Shown here in pieces: positions 34,398-43,372 of a DNA stretch of 64,000 nucleotides. The DNA is from Bradyrhizobium sp. AZCC 2262. Its GTDB lineage: Bacteria; Pseudomonadota; Alphaproteobacteria; Rhizobiales; Xanthobacteraceae. The first letter of the stretch is position 1. Every line of letters starts with the position of its first letter. A program made the position numbers and the translations under genes. Below the pieces are notes generated by a model that saw nothing but the letters and a program-made list of their open reading frames with translations, had not been told where the DNA came from and searched no databases. The stretch is taken from positions 2,728,001 to 2,792,000 of the forward strand of contig NZ_JAZHRT010000001.1 in the NCBI RefSeq assembly GCF_036924535.1, written 5' to 3'.

Positions 34398-34584
34398 AGG
34401 CATGTCCTCCATCGAATATTGGCGGCGGCGTCTCCCAAAAGGAAATGCGACCGTCTCTTCAAAGTGACCAGCCCTGCAGCCACACACACCTTACGCGAGC
34501 GCGGTGTCATAGTCTATTGGCGCGGTGCGCAGTCACCAATCCGTCTACGGCGCCGTAGTTGAGGTCAGTCACGCGAATGCTTCC

Positions 34585-34910
34585 TTGACTCTTTCTATCG
34601 CCGGATGACTTCGGTTCTTCACCTTGATCAAGCTAGTTCCGAGTTCTATGGCAAGCGCTTATCTCTGTTTCGAGAGTTTGCTCCTCGGGCTTCCCGCGTC
34701 GCACGTTCTCGCCCCAGCCTCCTACTGGCGTAGCGTGTACGGCGACGCGTTGCGCGATGCGGCCGAAGGTCTTGGTTTCACTATCGTTGGGGAGCCGGTC
34801 GAGGACCCGGCAAGTCAGGAGCAATCGAGCGAACATTCGCGAGGATCGCTGCCGAGCATGCCGATTTTTTGGTAATACCCGATCTTGCCGAACAATGCCC
34901 ATCTCCAACG
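34585..34910 (+). pseudogene. ABC transporter substrate-binding protein, frameshifted fragment
   Basis: Three frames in succession give SSEFYGKRLSLFREFAPRAS, then YWRSVYGDALRDAAEGLGFT and IVGEPVEDPAS, then FARIAAEHADFLVIPDLAEQ. Together these match the middle of the DUF534/TrpX-like substrate-binding proteins of Bradyrhizobium. At least two frameshifts; both ends missing. Confidence 0.65.
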
Positions 34911-35243
34911 GATCCACGGAGCTTCGTATGGGCGCTACGCAGTATTGCAGTGGTGCAGTCGGCTAAGAATCGGCTTTTGCGAGATTTTCGGCGTCGTTCA
35001 ATTTTCGACTTTTTCAACACTATCGACCCATTGCGGAAGTGGTCGACTCTGGGGCGAGTGCCATAAACCTTTGTATCGTTCCGTGACACCTTTCGATGCC
35101 GGACGATTACCTACGTGCAATTGAGGCGCTGATCGCGATCGTCTTAGGCTGCGTGCGTTGGAAAAGCGCAAAGGCTCATGAAGTGCGACGGTGAGAAAAG
35201 GATGATCGACGAACAGCGACGATAATACCAAGAGGAGACTACA
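34911..35243. other. Intergenic region with a shared 23-mer
   Basis: The 23-mer at 34994-35016 (TCGTTCAATTTTCGACTTTT-TCA) occurs in inverted orientation at 50857-50879. No gene is recognised; a possible gene start at 35098 (MPDDYLRAIEALI) is broken soon after. Confidence 0.45.
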
Positions 35244-35465
35244 ATGCCCAACTGCTCCGAAAGTCTTAGATCTGGCAGAGCCGCGCGATGCGCAGTTTGT
35301 GATGGCAAGTTTGGTCTCGTCCGGCACTACTCGTGGCGAACGCCGCTTTGTTCCAAGAAGTGCGTCGAGCGCTTCAGAGCTCACAGGGAAAGTGACCGCA
35401 ATTGGGTAGGCTGGCTCCAAATCGCCTTCGACCAGCTGCCAGAGTACCGCGCGAGGGCTTTATGA
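35244..35465 (+). CDS. Small zinc-finger-like hypothetical protein
   Basis: 73 residues from ATG 35244, with a strong GAGGAG 7-9 nt upstream. AARCAVCDGKFGLVRHYSWR, TPLCSKKCVERFRAHRESDR: a CxxC and a CxxxC about 17 apart, arranged like small treble-clef zinc fingers. This is a recurring Bradyrhizobium protein type. Probably binds nucleic acid or a partner protein; no direct evidence. Confidence 0.72.
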   Translation: MPNCSESLRSGRAARCAVCDGKFGLVRHYSWRTPLCSKKCVERFRAHRESDRNWVGWLQIAFDQLPEYRARAL

Positions 35466-35906
35466 CGTTCCGGATCTCATAACGAGGCAAGGAATATTTA
35501 GAGAGAGCACAATCGATGATAAATCATCATGGACAGGGCCTTTTGACCCAGTTGGGCGAGACCCTCCAGGTCTAGCGGCAGCGCTATCAGTCGCGCCGCG
35601 AACTGGCCAACTGGGTCAAGGGGGGGACTGAGCGTCTTCCGGACGGCCTATTCCTGGATTTAGCGCCACTGCCTTGGTGCATAAGACCGGGTGCACCGCG
35701 CAATTGAAGCGCGCCGAACTGGGATTGTATTGTCGTGCCGAGCACAAGCCGCCAAGGAGCCCAAGCAGATGGTAGGCTTGTATCTTGCTTACTCACCATC
35801 GCGCGCTCTCACCCGGCCGTATGGAAAGGTTTTGAATTGACTCAGCGGGTGATTTTACGCATCCGCGAGGATCTTAGACGCCTTGCATCATAAGCGTGAG
35901 TGAGAC
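35466..35906. other. Intergenic region with inverted repeats
   Basis: Contains a small palindrome GATGAT-AA-ATCATC (35516-35529) and the 13-bp inverted repeat described next. No gene supported on either strand. Confidence 0.45.
35544..35620. repeat. 13-bp perfect inverted repeat with 51-nt spacer
   Basis: TTGACCCAGTTGG (35544-35556) and CCAACTGGGTCAA (35608-35620). The spacer is GC-rich and can fold further. It may be the ends of a very small mobile element, a structured RNA, or a pair of operator half sites. Confidence 0.6.
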
Positions 35907-36260
35907 ATGTCCAATTCCGTCGCAAAGATCGTCGATCGCCACCTGCAAATCTGGAACACTCGAAACGCCGCTGATCGCGTCACGGGCATCCCGTCAATCT
36001 ATGCAGAAGACGTGGTCATCGGCGAGCCGGCGGCTTGGCTCTCTGGTTTTGCGGGCATTGAATATGCGATTAAAGCGGTACAGGCGCAGATGCCGGGAAT
36101 GGACCTCGCGGTCACCGGCCCGATCCAGACAACGGGGGACATGTCTACGTACAGTTGGGCGCTCGCGGGGAAAGAAGGTAACCCCGTCGTCAAGGGCCGG
36201 GATGTGATCACGGTGAAGCACGAACGGATCACCAGTCTCTACATTTTTTTCGACACCTGA
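35907..36260 (+). CDS. SnoaL-like (NTF2 fold) protein
   Basis: 117 residues from ATG 35907, with GTGAGTGAG upstream. KIVDRHLQIWNTRNAADRVT, IYAEDVVIGEPAAWLSGFAG, IEYAIKAVQAQMPGMDLAVT and the strands YSWALAGKEGNPVVKGRDVI, then ITSLYIFFD follow the SnoaL/ketosteroid-isomerase pattern (helix, cone-shaped sheet with buried pocket). Such proteins are small cyclases, isomerases or ligand binders. Substrate unknown. It faces the large kinase gene, 158 bp away. Confidence 0.82.
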   Translation: MSNSVAKIVDRHLQIWNTRNAADRVTGIPSIYAEDVVIGEPAAWLSGFAGIEYAIKAVQAQMPGMDLAVTGPIQTTGDMSTYSWALAGKEGNPVVKGRDVITVKHERITSLYIFFDT

Positions 36261-36418
36261 CCTTTGTGACGCGCGCGCAGCATGCCGTGACATCAATTTG
36301 AGCGCGACACATTCGGTATTGCCAAGGTCGCATCAGGACGGGACGCTAGCCGTTCGTGACCCACAGCAGAACTCGCGGTCGGGTCGCCTGTTCTTTAGGA
36401 CGGCTCACGAGTGCAGCA

Positions 36419-39400
36419 TCACGACGCAGTGTTTGCGATCGCCGGCAGGGCGAATTGAAAGCTGGCGCCGCGGGGCAGGTTCGCGCTCGCCCACAATCGG
36501 CCGCCGTGCGCTTCGATGATCGACCGGCAGATCGACAGGCCCATCCCCAAACCGCCAGGCTTCGTCGTGTAAGAAGGCCGCGATAAAACGTGCTCGAGAG
36601 TCTCCGGCGCCAAGCCTGGACCCGAATCTCGCACCTCGACTGACACGCCATCGGGTTCGTTACGGGTGCTGATGAACAACTCCCGCTCCTCTTCGCCGAC
36701 GTCGCGCATCGCTTCGATGGCATTGATGATCAAGTTAAGGAGTACCTGTTGCAGCTGGACCCGATCTCCCTGGACATGCGGCAAACCCTCCGCTAACTGC
36801 GTCCGCAGCGAGACGCTACTGTTTGCGGCCTCTGTACGGGTGAGAGCAATAACCTCGAGGATGGCATCGTTGATCGCTACGGCGTCCTTTCGTGCGGGCA
36901 CCTTCTTGATGAGCGCGGGGATTCGCGCGACGACCTCGCCTGCGCGATTCCCCTCCTTGACAATAAGAGAGAGCGCGTCATCCACCTCGCGAAAATTCGG
37001 TGGCTCAGCGCTCAGGAAACGCCGAGCGGCTAACGCGTATGTGACTGCCGCTGTGATCGGCTGTTTCACTTCATGGGCGATCGAGGCCGAGAGCTGACCC
37101 ATGGTGGCGACGCGGTTGGCGTGCGCCAGCTGCATCTGCATGTCCCGCAGCGCCTCTTCTGCCCGCTTGCGCTCAGTGATGTGCCGCGCGACGCCTCGGT
37201 AGCCGGTGAAGCGCCCCGCCTTATCAAACACCGGCAGGCCCGAAGCAGATATGTAGCGCTTGCCGCCGTCGGCGTCGGGTCGCGCGAGCTCAAAGTCACG
37301 GAAAGGCAGGTGGGCCTCGAGGGTCTCCCGGTGCTTGCGCCAGGCCTCCGCGTCAGGCTCCAAGTAGGGCACTTCCCACCTTGTCTTGCCGATTTCAGAG
37401 CCCGGCGCCGGCGGGTCTGCAAGGCCTTCGGCGAACTCCTGACGGATGAAGCGATGCTGCGCATCGGATTCCCAGTACACGTCGAAGGAGAATTGTACCA
37501 GCGTGCGAAAGCGCTGCTCGCTCTCGCGCAGACCTAGTTCAGCTTGCTTGCGGTCCGTAAGATCGAGGACGAAAGTGACTCCATGATCCTTACTTTCTTC
37601 GAAGCTCGCTACACCGACGAGCACGGGCACACGGCTGCCATCTTTCCGGACGTACTCCTTCTCGAACGGCTGCACGCTCCCCATCATCTTTTGCTCCGGG
37701 ATCCACCATCGCTCATGGCGGTCGAGCCATTCCGACGGTGTGAGGTCGGTCCAGCGCAGGCGGCCCGAGACGAGATCGTCACGGTCGTATCCCACGATGC
37801 GGAGAAACGCGTCATTGGCCTCCAGAATCCGACCTCCAAGCTCCCAGATGACGATCCCGATGATGTTGGCGTCAACCAGGCGGCGGATCTTCGCTTCGCG
37901 TTCGCTGAGGTCGCGGTACAAACTCGCATTTTCCAGCGCGATTGCCGCCTGCGAGGCGAGCAGCTTCAGTACCGTGATCCGGGCTGGCGCGAAGACCCTG
38001 CGGGCCAGGTTGTTCTCAAGGTAGAGCACGCCGATGAGATTGCTCTGATTGATTAAAGGAAGGCAGAGAATGGACCGGCCTTGGCGCTGCCGAATGTAGG
38101 GATCGGCGGCAAAGGCGGGTTCAACCGCGGCATCGTCGAGTATCACAGCCTCCCGCGTGCGAAGGACGGTCCGGACGAGCGCCTCCGGCAGCGCCGTTGT
38201 GGTCACGGACTGGTCAGGCCGGCGCACGATGATTGTATCGCCACTCGTTATGGCTTCCGCTGCGATCCGCTGCTCGTTTTCCTGTGAAACAATCAGCAGA
38301 CCTCGCTCGGCACCCGCTTGCTCAATCGCGGTGCGCATGAGCGTGTCGAGCAGTTTTTCGAGAACGATCTCGCTCGAGACGGCTTGCGAGACCTTGATCA
38401 CGGTTGCGAGGTCAAGGTGTTCAACTGGCGCCCCGATCGTGCTGGTCGGGCCGGCAACAGGCGGATCATGCTTGAGCTGCGGATGCGATTGATCAAGCTG
38501 CCGCACCTTGCCATCGGCCCCCCAGCGCGCATAGAAGTATCGAGCATTTCGCAGGTAGAGATGCGCGATTTCATCCAAGCCCCGCGCGGCGTAGAAGCGC
38601 GCGGCCAGTTCGTAAGCGAGCGCCTCATTGTGAATAAAGCCGTTGGCGCGGGCCGAACGGATGGCCTGTTCGTAAAAGTCCATGGCATCGAGCGCGCGGC
38701 CTTCGATCCGGGCGATCTCAGCGCCCACCAGTGCAGCGCGGTCCTCGAAATTCTCCGGGCAGTTTTCAGCCCAGACCGCGATCTGCCTGTGATGATCCGC
38801 CAGCGCTGCCAAATGCTGGGATCGCTCCTCGGCTGGAGCTTTATCGCACCGCGCCGTCAGGGCAAGGGCACCATAGAACTGGTATTCAGATTGCTCAATT
38901 TGCGTCGGCGTGGTCCATAGCAGTGGGGTGACTTTCGTTGTGGCTGCGATCGCAGCTACGGAGTCGCTCACGTAGACGCCGGCTTGCAGCTTGCGAATCC
39001 AGTACCAGCACGCGCAAATGCTTAGCTCGCGATTGTTCTCAAATCGCTGCACGAAGCGGCTCTCGTCGAACGTTGCGTCATTGAAGGAAACAAAGTCCAC
39101 TGTCAGTCCACGCAACGTCCGGACCAGCCTCAACTGTACAGTGAGATTGTTGTCGGCAAGACCAAAGCCCACGTCCTGGGCGAATTTTATCCCAATTTCG
39201 GCCTCTCGTTCGACTTGGTCGAGTGGAGCACCGGAGGCGAAGAGGTTCGCCGTCAGGTCAATGCAACTGTAAGCGGCATAAGAAAGATCGCCCGCTTCCT
39301 GTGCTGCCTCGAAAGCGCGCCGCAGGAAGGCGCGGCTCGTGGCCAAGGGCTGTGTCCAATGCGCGACATGGACAGCGAAAACCAGGTAGACACGAGCTCG

Positions 39401-42283
39401 GAACCGATCAAGGCCACGCTTCTCAACCAGATCCAGGCCAAGCTTGCCGAAGCGGAACCCTGCCTGGTAGTCGCCGAAGTGTGTCCCGAGCACACCACCC
39501 AGCCATGCATACGCAAGGGACGATCCGTCGCTGTTGCCGTACTCCAGGCTGAGGCTCGCCATCCGGCCGACAACGAGGCGGAAAAGATTCAAATCGGTGA
39601 ACAAGGCGGGCGAAGTTAGTACCGTGAGCACGTCCATGGTTGCGCGCCGGTCGGGATCGGTCATCAGCGGCAGGTCGAGCAGCCCCTCGATCGAGCCGGA
39701 CCCGAGCCGTTGCCGCAGCCGATCATACTCCTGCTGGACGTCCTCGGCTGTCGCGTGCTGCGGCCATCGGGCGTCGACCCGGCGGAGATATTCCAGCCCT
39801 ACCTCGACGGCCCTGTTGCTCCGGTCGAGGGTCGTATACAGATTGATGCGCACGCAGGTGCCCGCGGCGGCGTGAACAATGGTCCGTGCCCGCGTCGATA
39901 GTTGCGAGAGCCGTTTTTCCGCTGCCGCCAATTCCCCGGTCAGGTATTCGCACTCGCCCCTGTTGAGTTCGAGGTCGAAGGTGAGCTGGTAGCACTGCTC
40001 CCAACCATTCTCCTCCAGCAGCAAGCGTCCGACGACAAAATACCGCAGGGCTGCGGCGTAGGCGGTTGCCGCCTTGGCGCACTTACCTGCCATGAGATTG
40101 AATGTGGCGACCTGCTCGCGCTCCCGCTCGGTGCTGATCAGCGCCGCGCCACGGTCGAACTGGTTCACGATGTCGAAGATGTTCTCTTCGAGGTGCCCCG
40201 GTGGGGTGCGCGCGGCAAGTAATCGGCCAATGCGAAGATGCGCCATGGCCCGCTCGTCCTCGACAATGAGCGTATAGGCCGCCTCCTGGACGCGATCGTG
40301 GAGGAATGCGTACGTGCCGCCCGAACGAAGGACGAGACCGGCCCGAACAGCTTCCCACAGCGCTACGTTTGTCGCTTCGTCGCTCGCCTCGTGAACCAGC
40401 GCAAGCGTCTCCGACTCGGCAGCATGCCCCAAGCAGGCCAACTGGCCGAGAACCTTCTGAGTCGTTGGCGGCAGACGGCTCAGCTTCGCCGCCATGAGAT
40501 CTGCGACGTTGTCGGTATAACCCTTGGCGCGAATGCTATTCAGGTCCCATGACCATCGCCCTTCACCATAGTCGAATGAGAGCAAACCCTCCTCGACGAG
40601 TTCAGAAATCAACTGATTGGCGAAGAATGGATTGCCCGCCGTCTTCTCATGGATCAGTTCTGCCAGCGCGGTGACGCGTTCGGGTTCGCAGTGGAGAACA
40701 TCCCCAATCAACCGCCCCAAGTCTTCAGGAGCGAGAGGCGCAAGGATAATTTCGTGCACGACCGCGCCCGCCTTGCGGATCGCTTCGAGCTTGCGGATCA
40801 GAGGATGGGCGGAATTGACCTCGTTGTCCCGGTAAGCCCCGATCAACATCAGATGCTGCACGTCCGGCTGGCTCAACAAATCGTCCAGTAGGTCCAGCGT
40901 TGCGGAGTCGAGCCATTGCAAATCGTCGAGGAACAGCGCCAGCGGGTGCTCCGGCCGGGCAAACACGGCGAGAAAGCGCCGGAAAACCAGCTGAAAGCGG
41001 CGTTGCGCGTCATGGGGCGGCAGCTCAGGGACCGGCGGCTGGTCGCCGACGATGAGCTTCAGCTCCGGAACCAGGTCTATGATAAGCCGCCCGTTCGGGC
41101 CTAATGCTTCGCGAAAAGCCTCGCGCCATCCATCCAACTCTGGATCGCTCTTGCCAAGCAGTGGTCGGATCAAGCTCTGAAAGGCTTGCGCCAGTGTCGA
41201 ATAGGGGATGTCACGCTTGTACTGGTCGAACTTGCCGGACGCGAACAGCCCACGCGGCGGCACCATCACCTTGTGCAGCTCGTTCACCACGGAGGACTTG
41301 CCAATGCCCGAATATCCGGACACCAGTACGAGTTGCGGCGTGCCGTTCGCCACGACCCGGTCGAAGGAAGCGAGCAGAGTGTCGATCTCGCGCTCCCGGC
41401 CGTAGAGCTTCTCCGGGATCAGAAGCCGGTCCGATACGTCGCAACCGCCGAGCGAGAAGGGCTCGATCCGGCCATGCGACTCCCACTCCGCCAGGCAGCG
41501 CCGAAGATCGGCCTCAACACCAGCGGCAGTCTGGTAGCGCTCCTCGCCGGTCTTGGCGAGAAGCTTCATCACGATTGCCGAGAGCAGCTCGGGAACGCCC
41601 GCGACCCGCTCATCCGGCGGCATCGGTTGCCGCGCGATATGACAGTGCACCCACTCCACCGGATCGGTAGCCGTGAAGGGCAGCGTCCCCGTCAGCAACT
41701 CGTAAAAGGTGACCCCCAGCGCGTACAGGTCGCTTCTGGAGTCGACCGAGCGGTTCATCCTGCCGGTCTGTTCGGGCGCCATGTAGGCGAGCGTGCCCGC
41801 GATCACCTCCGGTGGCGCGGGGGCTTGGCGCTCGCGCGGCAGACGCGAAGCGATGCCGAACCCCGTCAGCCACACGCCGCTGCTTGCCGAGTCCACCAGG
41901 ATATTTGCCGGCTTGATGTCCTTGTGGATGAGGCCACGCTCATGCACATGGCGGAGCGCGCCCGCGAGCGGGATCGCGATGCGCAGGAAATGCGATACGT
42001 CCAGTGGCCGGCCAAGCAGTCGATCGAGCGGCGTACCGCCGGGATCCTCAAGCACCAGCGTCATACGGCCGTTATCGTGCGTAAGCGCGACGGGTCGAGC
42101 CGCCCAGTCGGCGTCAAGTTCGGACTTGAGCGCATATTCGTGTTCAAGTCGCTCGACGCAACCGGGCGAGGTTCCTTCTGCGGCAACAAGCAGGATCGGC
42201 GTCAAGCCGTTGCCAGAGCCCCGGTATAGAGCGATGTCGCCCTCCCGCAGCGACGAGAATATGTAGCCCGAGAGCTCGTTCAA
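36419..42283 (-). CDS. Trifunctional Ser/Thr kinase-like / AAA ATPase / sensor histidine kinase (copy 1)
   Basis: 1954 residues from TTG 42283, chosen because AGGAGG lies 5 nt upstream. Domains in order: Ser/Thr kinase-like (1-270; HKDIKPANIL at 120-129, APE at 169-171), AAA_16 ATPase (about 290-560; Walker A GYSGIGKS at 323-330, Walker B LALFLDDLQWLD), a long helical TPR-like region (about 560-1250), GAF (about 1280-1440), two PAS domains (about 1460-1700), HisKA-like with His1737 (SIAHEVKQPITAAV) and HATPase. The plan is that of cyanobacterial HstK-type and rhizobial trifunctional sensors. It is soluble, with no membrane segment seen. Oddities: the DFG triplet is GFG, and the HATPase F box reads SRPSYTTK where copy 2 has FEAFYTTK. 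It is a paralogue of 44541-49988. Confidence 0.92.
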   Translation of the reverse strand: MNELSGYIFSSLREGDIALYRGSGNGLTPILLVAAEGTSPGCVERLEHEYALKSELDADWAARPVALTHDNGRMTLVLEDPGGTPLDRLLGRPLDVSHFLRIAIPLAGALRHVHERGLIHKDIKPANILVDSASSGVWLTGFGIASRLPRERQAPAPPEVIAGTLAYMAPEQTGRMNRSVDSRSDLYALGVTFYELLTGTLPFTATDPVEWVHCHIARQPMPPDERVAGVPELLSAIVMKLLAKTGEERYQTAAGVEADLRRCLAEWESHGRIEPFSLGGCDVSDRLLIPEKLYGREREIDTLLASFDRVVANGTPQLVLVSGYSGIGKSSVVNELHKVMVPPRGLFASGKFDQYKRDIPYSTLAQAFQSLIRPLLGKSDPELDGWREAFREALGPNGRLIIDLVPELKLIVGDQPPVPELPPHDAQRRFQLVFRRFLAVFARPEHPLALFLDDLQWLDSATLDLLDDLLSQPDVQHLMLIGAYRDNEVNSAHPLIRKLEAIRKAGAVVHEIILAPLAPEDLGRLIGDVLHCEPERVTALAELIHEKTAGNPFFANQLISELVEEGLLSFDYGEGRWSWDLNSIRAKGYTDNVADLMAAKLSRLPPTTQKVLGQLACLGHAAESETLALVHEASDEATNVALWEAVRAGLVLRSGGTYAFLHDRVQEAAYTLIVEDERAMAHLRIGRLLAARTPPGHLEENIFDIVNQFDRGAALISTEREREQVATFNLMAGKCAKAATAYAAALRYFVVGRLLLEENGWEQCYQLTFDLELNRGECEYLTGELAAAEKRLSQLSTRARTIVHAAAGTCVRINLYTTLDRSNRAVEVGLEYLRRVDARWPQHATAEDVQQEYDRLRQRLGSGSIEGLLDLPLMTDPDRRATMDVLTVLTSPALFTDLNLFRLVVGRMASLSLEYGNSDGSSLAYAWLGGVLGTHFGDYQAGFRFGKLGLDLVEKRGLDRFRARVYLVFAVHVAHWTQPLATSRAFLRRAFEAAQEAGDLSYAAYSCIDLTANLFASGAPLDQVEREAEIGIKFAQDVGFGLADNNLTVQLRLVRTLRGLTVDFVSFNDATFDESRFVQRFENNRELSICACWYWIRKLQAGVYVSDSVAAIAATTKVTPLLWTTPTQIEQSEYQFYGALALTARCDKAPAEERSQHLAALADHHRQIAVWAENCPENFEDRAALVGAEIARIEGRALDAMDFYEQAIRSARANGFIHNEALAYELAARFYAARGLDEIAHLYLRNARYFYARWGADGKVRQLDQSHPQLKHDPPVAGPTSTIGAPVEHLDLATVIKVSQAVSSEIVLEKLLDTLMRTAIEQAGAERGLLIVSQENEQRIAAEAITSGDTIIVRRPDQSVTTTALPEALVRTVLRTREAVILDDAAVEPAFAADPYIRQRQGRSILCLPLINQSNLIGVLYLENNLARRVFAPARITVLKLLASQAAIALENASLYRDLSEREAKIRRLVDANIIGIVIWELGGRILEANDAFLRIVGYDRDDLVSGRLRWTDLTPSEWLDRHERWWIPEQKMMGSVQPFEKEYVRKDGSRVPVLVGVASFEESKDHGVTFVLDLTDRKQAELGLRESEQRFRTLVQFSFDVYWESDAQHRFIRQEFAEGLADPPAPGSEIGKTRWEVPYLEPDAEAWRKHRETLEAHLPFRDFELARPDADGGKRYISASGLPVFDKAGRFTGYRGVARHITERKRAEEALRDMQMQLAHANRVATMGQLSASIAHEVKQPITAAVTYALAARRFLSAEPPNFREVDDALSLIVKEGNRAGEVVARIPALIKKVPARKDAVAINDAILEVIALTRTEAANSSVSLRTQLAEGLPHVQGDRVQLQQVLLNLIINAIEAMRDVGEEERELFISTRNEPDGVSVEVRDSGPGLAPETLEHVLSRPSYTTKPGGLGMGLSICRSIIEAHGGRLWASANLPRGASFQFALPAIANTAS

Positions 42284-42503
42284 GAAGGCCTCCTGGTAGG
42301 AGGATTACTTTAAGGCATTGATTAGGTTACGTTTGCTTTTGCCCGTCAACCCAAAAACAGGCACCCAAAAAATGCGATCGGTGCCAATATTGTGGCTAGA
42401 TGAGAACCTCGCGGGCCTCTGGCTTATAGAGCCGAGATGCTTGGGCAAGCAAGAATGCACCGACGAAGTGATCGAGAAATCAACTGACTTCCGGTGATGG
42501 CAC
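41696..42503. repeat. 808-bp perfect direct repeat, left copy
   Basis: Identical as far as I can compare by eye to 49401-50208 (constant offset 7705). It covers the first 196 codons of the large kinase gene, its TTG start, the Shine-Dalgarno hairpin and 220 bp of upstream DNA. Divergence outside both borders is abrupt. This is the mark of a recent duplication or gene conversion. Confidence 0.85.
42289..42303 (-). promoter_or_regulatory. Shine-Dalgarno inside a hairpin (copy 1)
   Basis: On the minus strand CCTCCT-ACC-AGGAGG: the ribosome binding site AGGAGG is the 3' arm of a perfect 6-bp GC-rich hairpin with a 3-nt loop, followed 5 nt later by the TTG start. It could restrain translation of a 1954-residue protein. 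Confidence 0.55.
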
Positions 42504-42530
42504 AAAACGGAAGTCGCAGCCGCGACTGTT

Positions 42531-42605
42531 GAGGATGGCATCGTTGATCTCTACGGCGTCTTTTCGTGCGGGCGCCTTCTTAATGAGCGCGCGGATTCGC
42601 CCGAC
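42531..42605 (-). pseudogene. Remnant of a third kinase gene (HisKA region)
   Basis: The minus-strand frame reads VGRIRALIKKAPARKDAVEI, NDAILN, nearly the same as the HisKA-proximal part of the large kinase at about 44975-45050. Only 75 bp remain, in the same orientation as both big genes, just outside the 808-bp repeat. Confidence 0.75.
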
Positions 42606-42697
42606 ATGCTTGCTATGGGTCAAGATGTGATTCTTGGAGCTTCCTCTCTGCTTGACGATCGCGCACCTCATCCAGCTTGTCGCACGAGAGCGCTACC

Positions 42698-43357
42698 TCA
42701 TGGGATATTCTCGTCCATGCCGGTTCTTAAGGTGATCTCGTAAGGGATTTCGCGCTCGCGTCGCCAGTTGGCCGGACTTTGACCAAAGGCCTGTCTGAAG
42801 AGTCTGCATAGATGCGCTTGATCCGAAAAGCCAACGCTCAAGGCTATTTCGCTCAGCGGTGCCGCGCTGGTCATCATCAGGTGGCAGGCTCTCTCCAGAC
42901 GCCTTCTCACCACGTAGGCGTGTGGCGACTCGCCAACAGCCAGTTTGAATTTCCGAGAGAAGTGCGCCTTGCTCCGACGCGCGACCGCACTGAGATCCTG
43001 GATATGAATGGTGCGGTGTAAATTGCTGTCAATGTAAGCTCGCACGCGAACGACCTGCCAAGCCGCCAGACCGCCCCTTCTGGAGTCGTTAACGCCCGCA
43101 CAGCGCTCGATCTCCGCTTGCAGGATGTGGGATGCCATGACCAGCGACGCCTTGGCTGCTTCCCGATCACGCGCGAGCTCTCGCGTCGCGGTTTCAAGCA
43201 GCTTGGCCAGGCTGTTCGCAACGAAGTGGAACTGCTGGTCCGCTGCCAAAGAAGAAGCGGGTCCGGTAGTTTGAAGTCCTTCCATTAAGGAACTCAACGA
43301 TTGGCTTCGGAGGGGCAGAAATCTTGTGGTCCATGGAGCAAGCTGCGTCACAGGCAT
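42698..43357 (-). CDS. AraC-family transcriptional regulator
   Basis: ATG 43357 gives 219 residues, with GGAAGG just upstream; GTG 43372 is the alternative. The C-terminal double helix-turn-helix is complete: VRAYIDSNLHRTIHIQDLSA, RRSKAHFSRKFKLAVGESPH, AYVVRRRLERACHLMMTSAA, PLSEIALSVGFSDQAHLCRL, FRQAFGQSPANWRRER. The N-terminal 110 residues are a helical region without cupin character. It is transcribed away from the FixJ-type regulator and lies between the two giant kinases. Target unknown. Confidence 0.88.
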   Translation of the reverse strand: MPVTQLAPWTTRFLPLRSQSLSSLMEGLQTTGPASSLAADQQFHFVANSLAKLLETATRELARDREAAKASLVMASHILQAEIERCAGVNDSRRGGLAAWQVVRVRAYIDSNLHRTIHIQDLSAVARRSKAHFSRKFKLAVGESPHAYVVRRRLERACHLMMTSAAPLSEIALSVGFSDQAHLCRLFRQAFGQSPANWRREREIPYEITLRTGMDENIP

Positions 43358-43372
43358 CGACCTTCCTATCAC

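Noticed and set aside
38157..42266. Long plus-strand ORFs across the giant kinase genes (for example 41186-42229 and 46329-47720)
   Set aside because: They are antisense to the kinase genes, which have clear domains throughout. Long antisense frames are expected in GC-rich codon usage.
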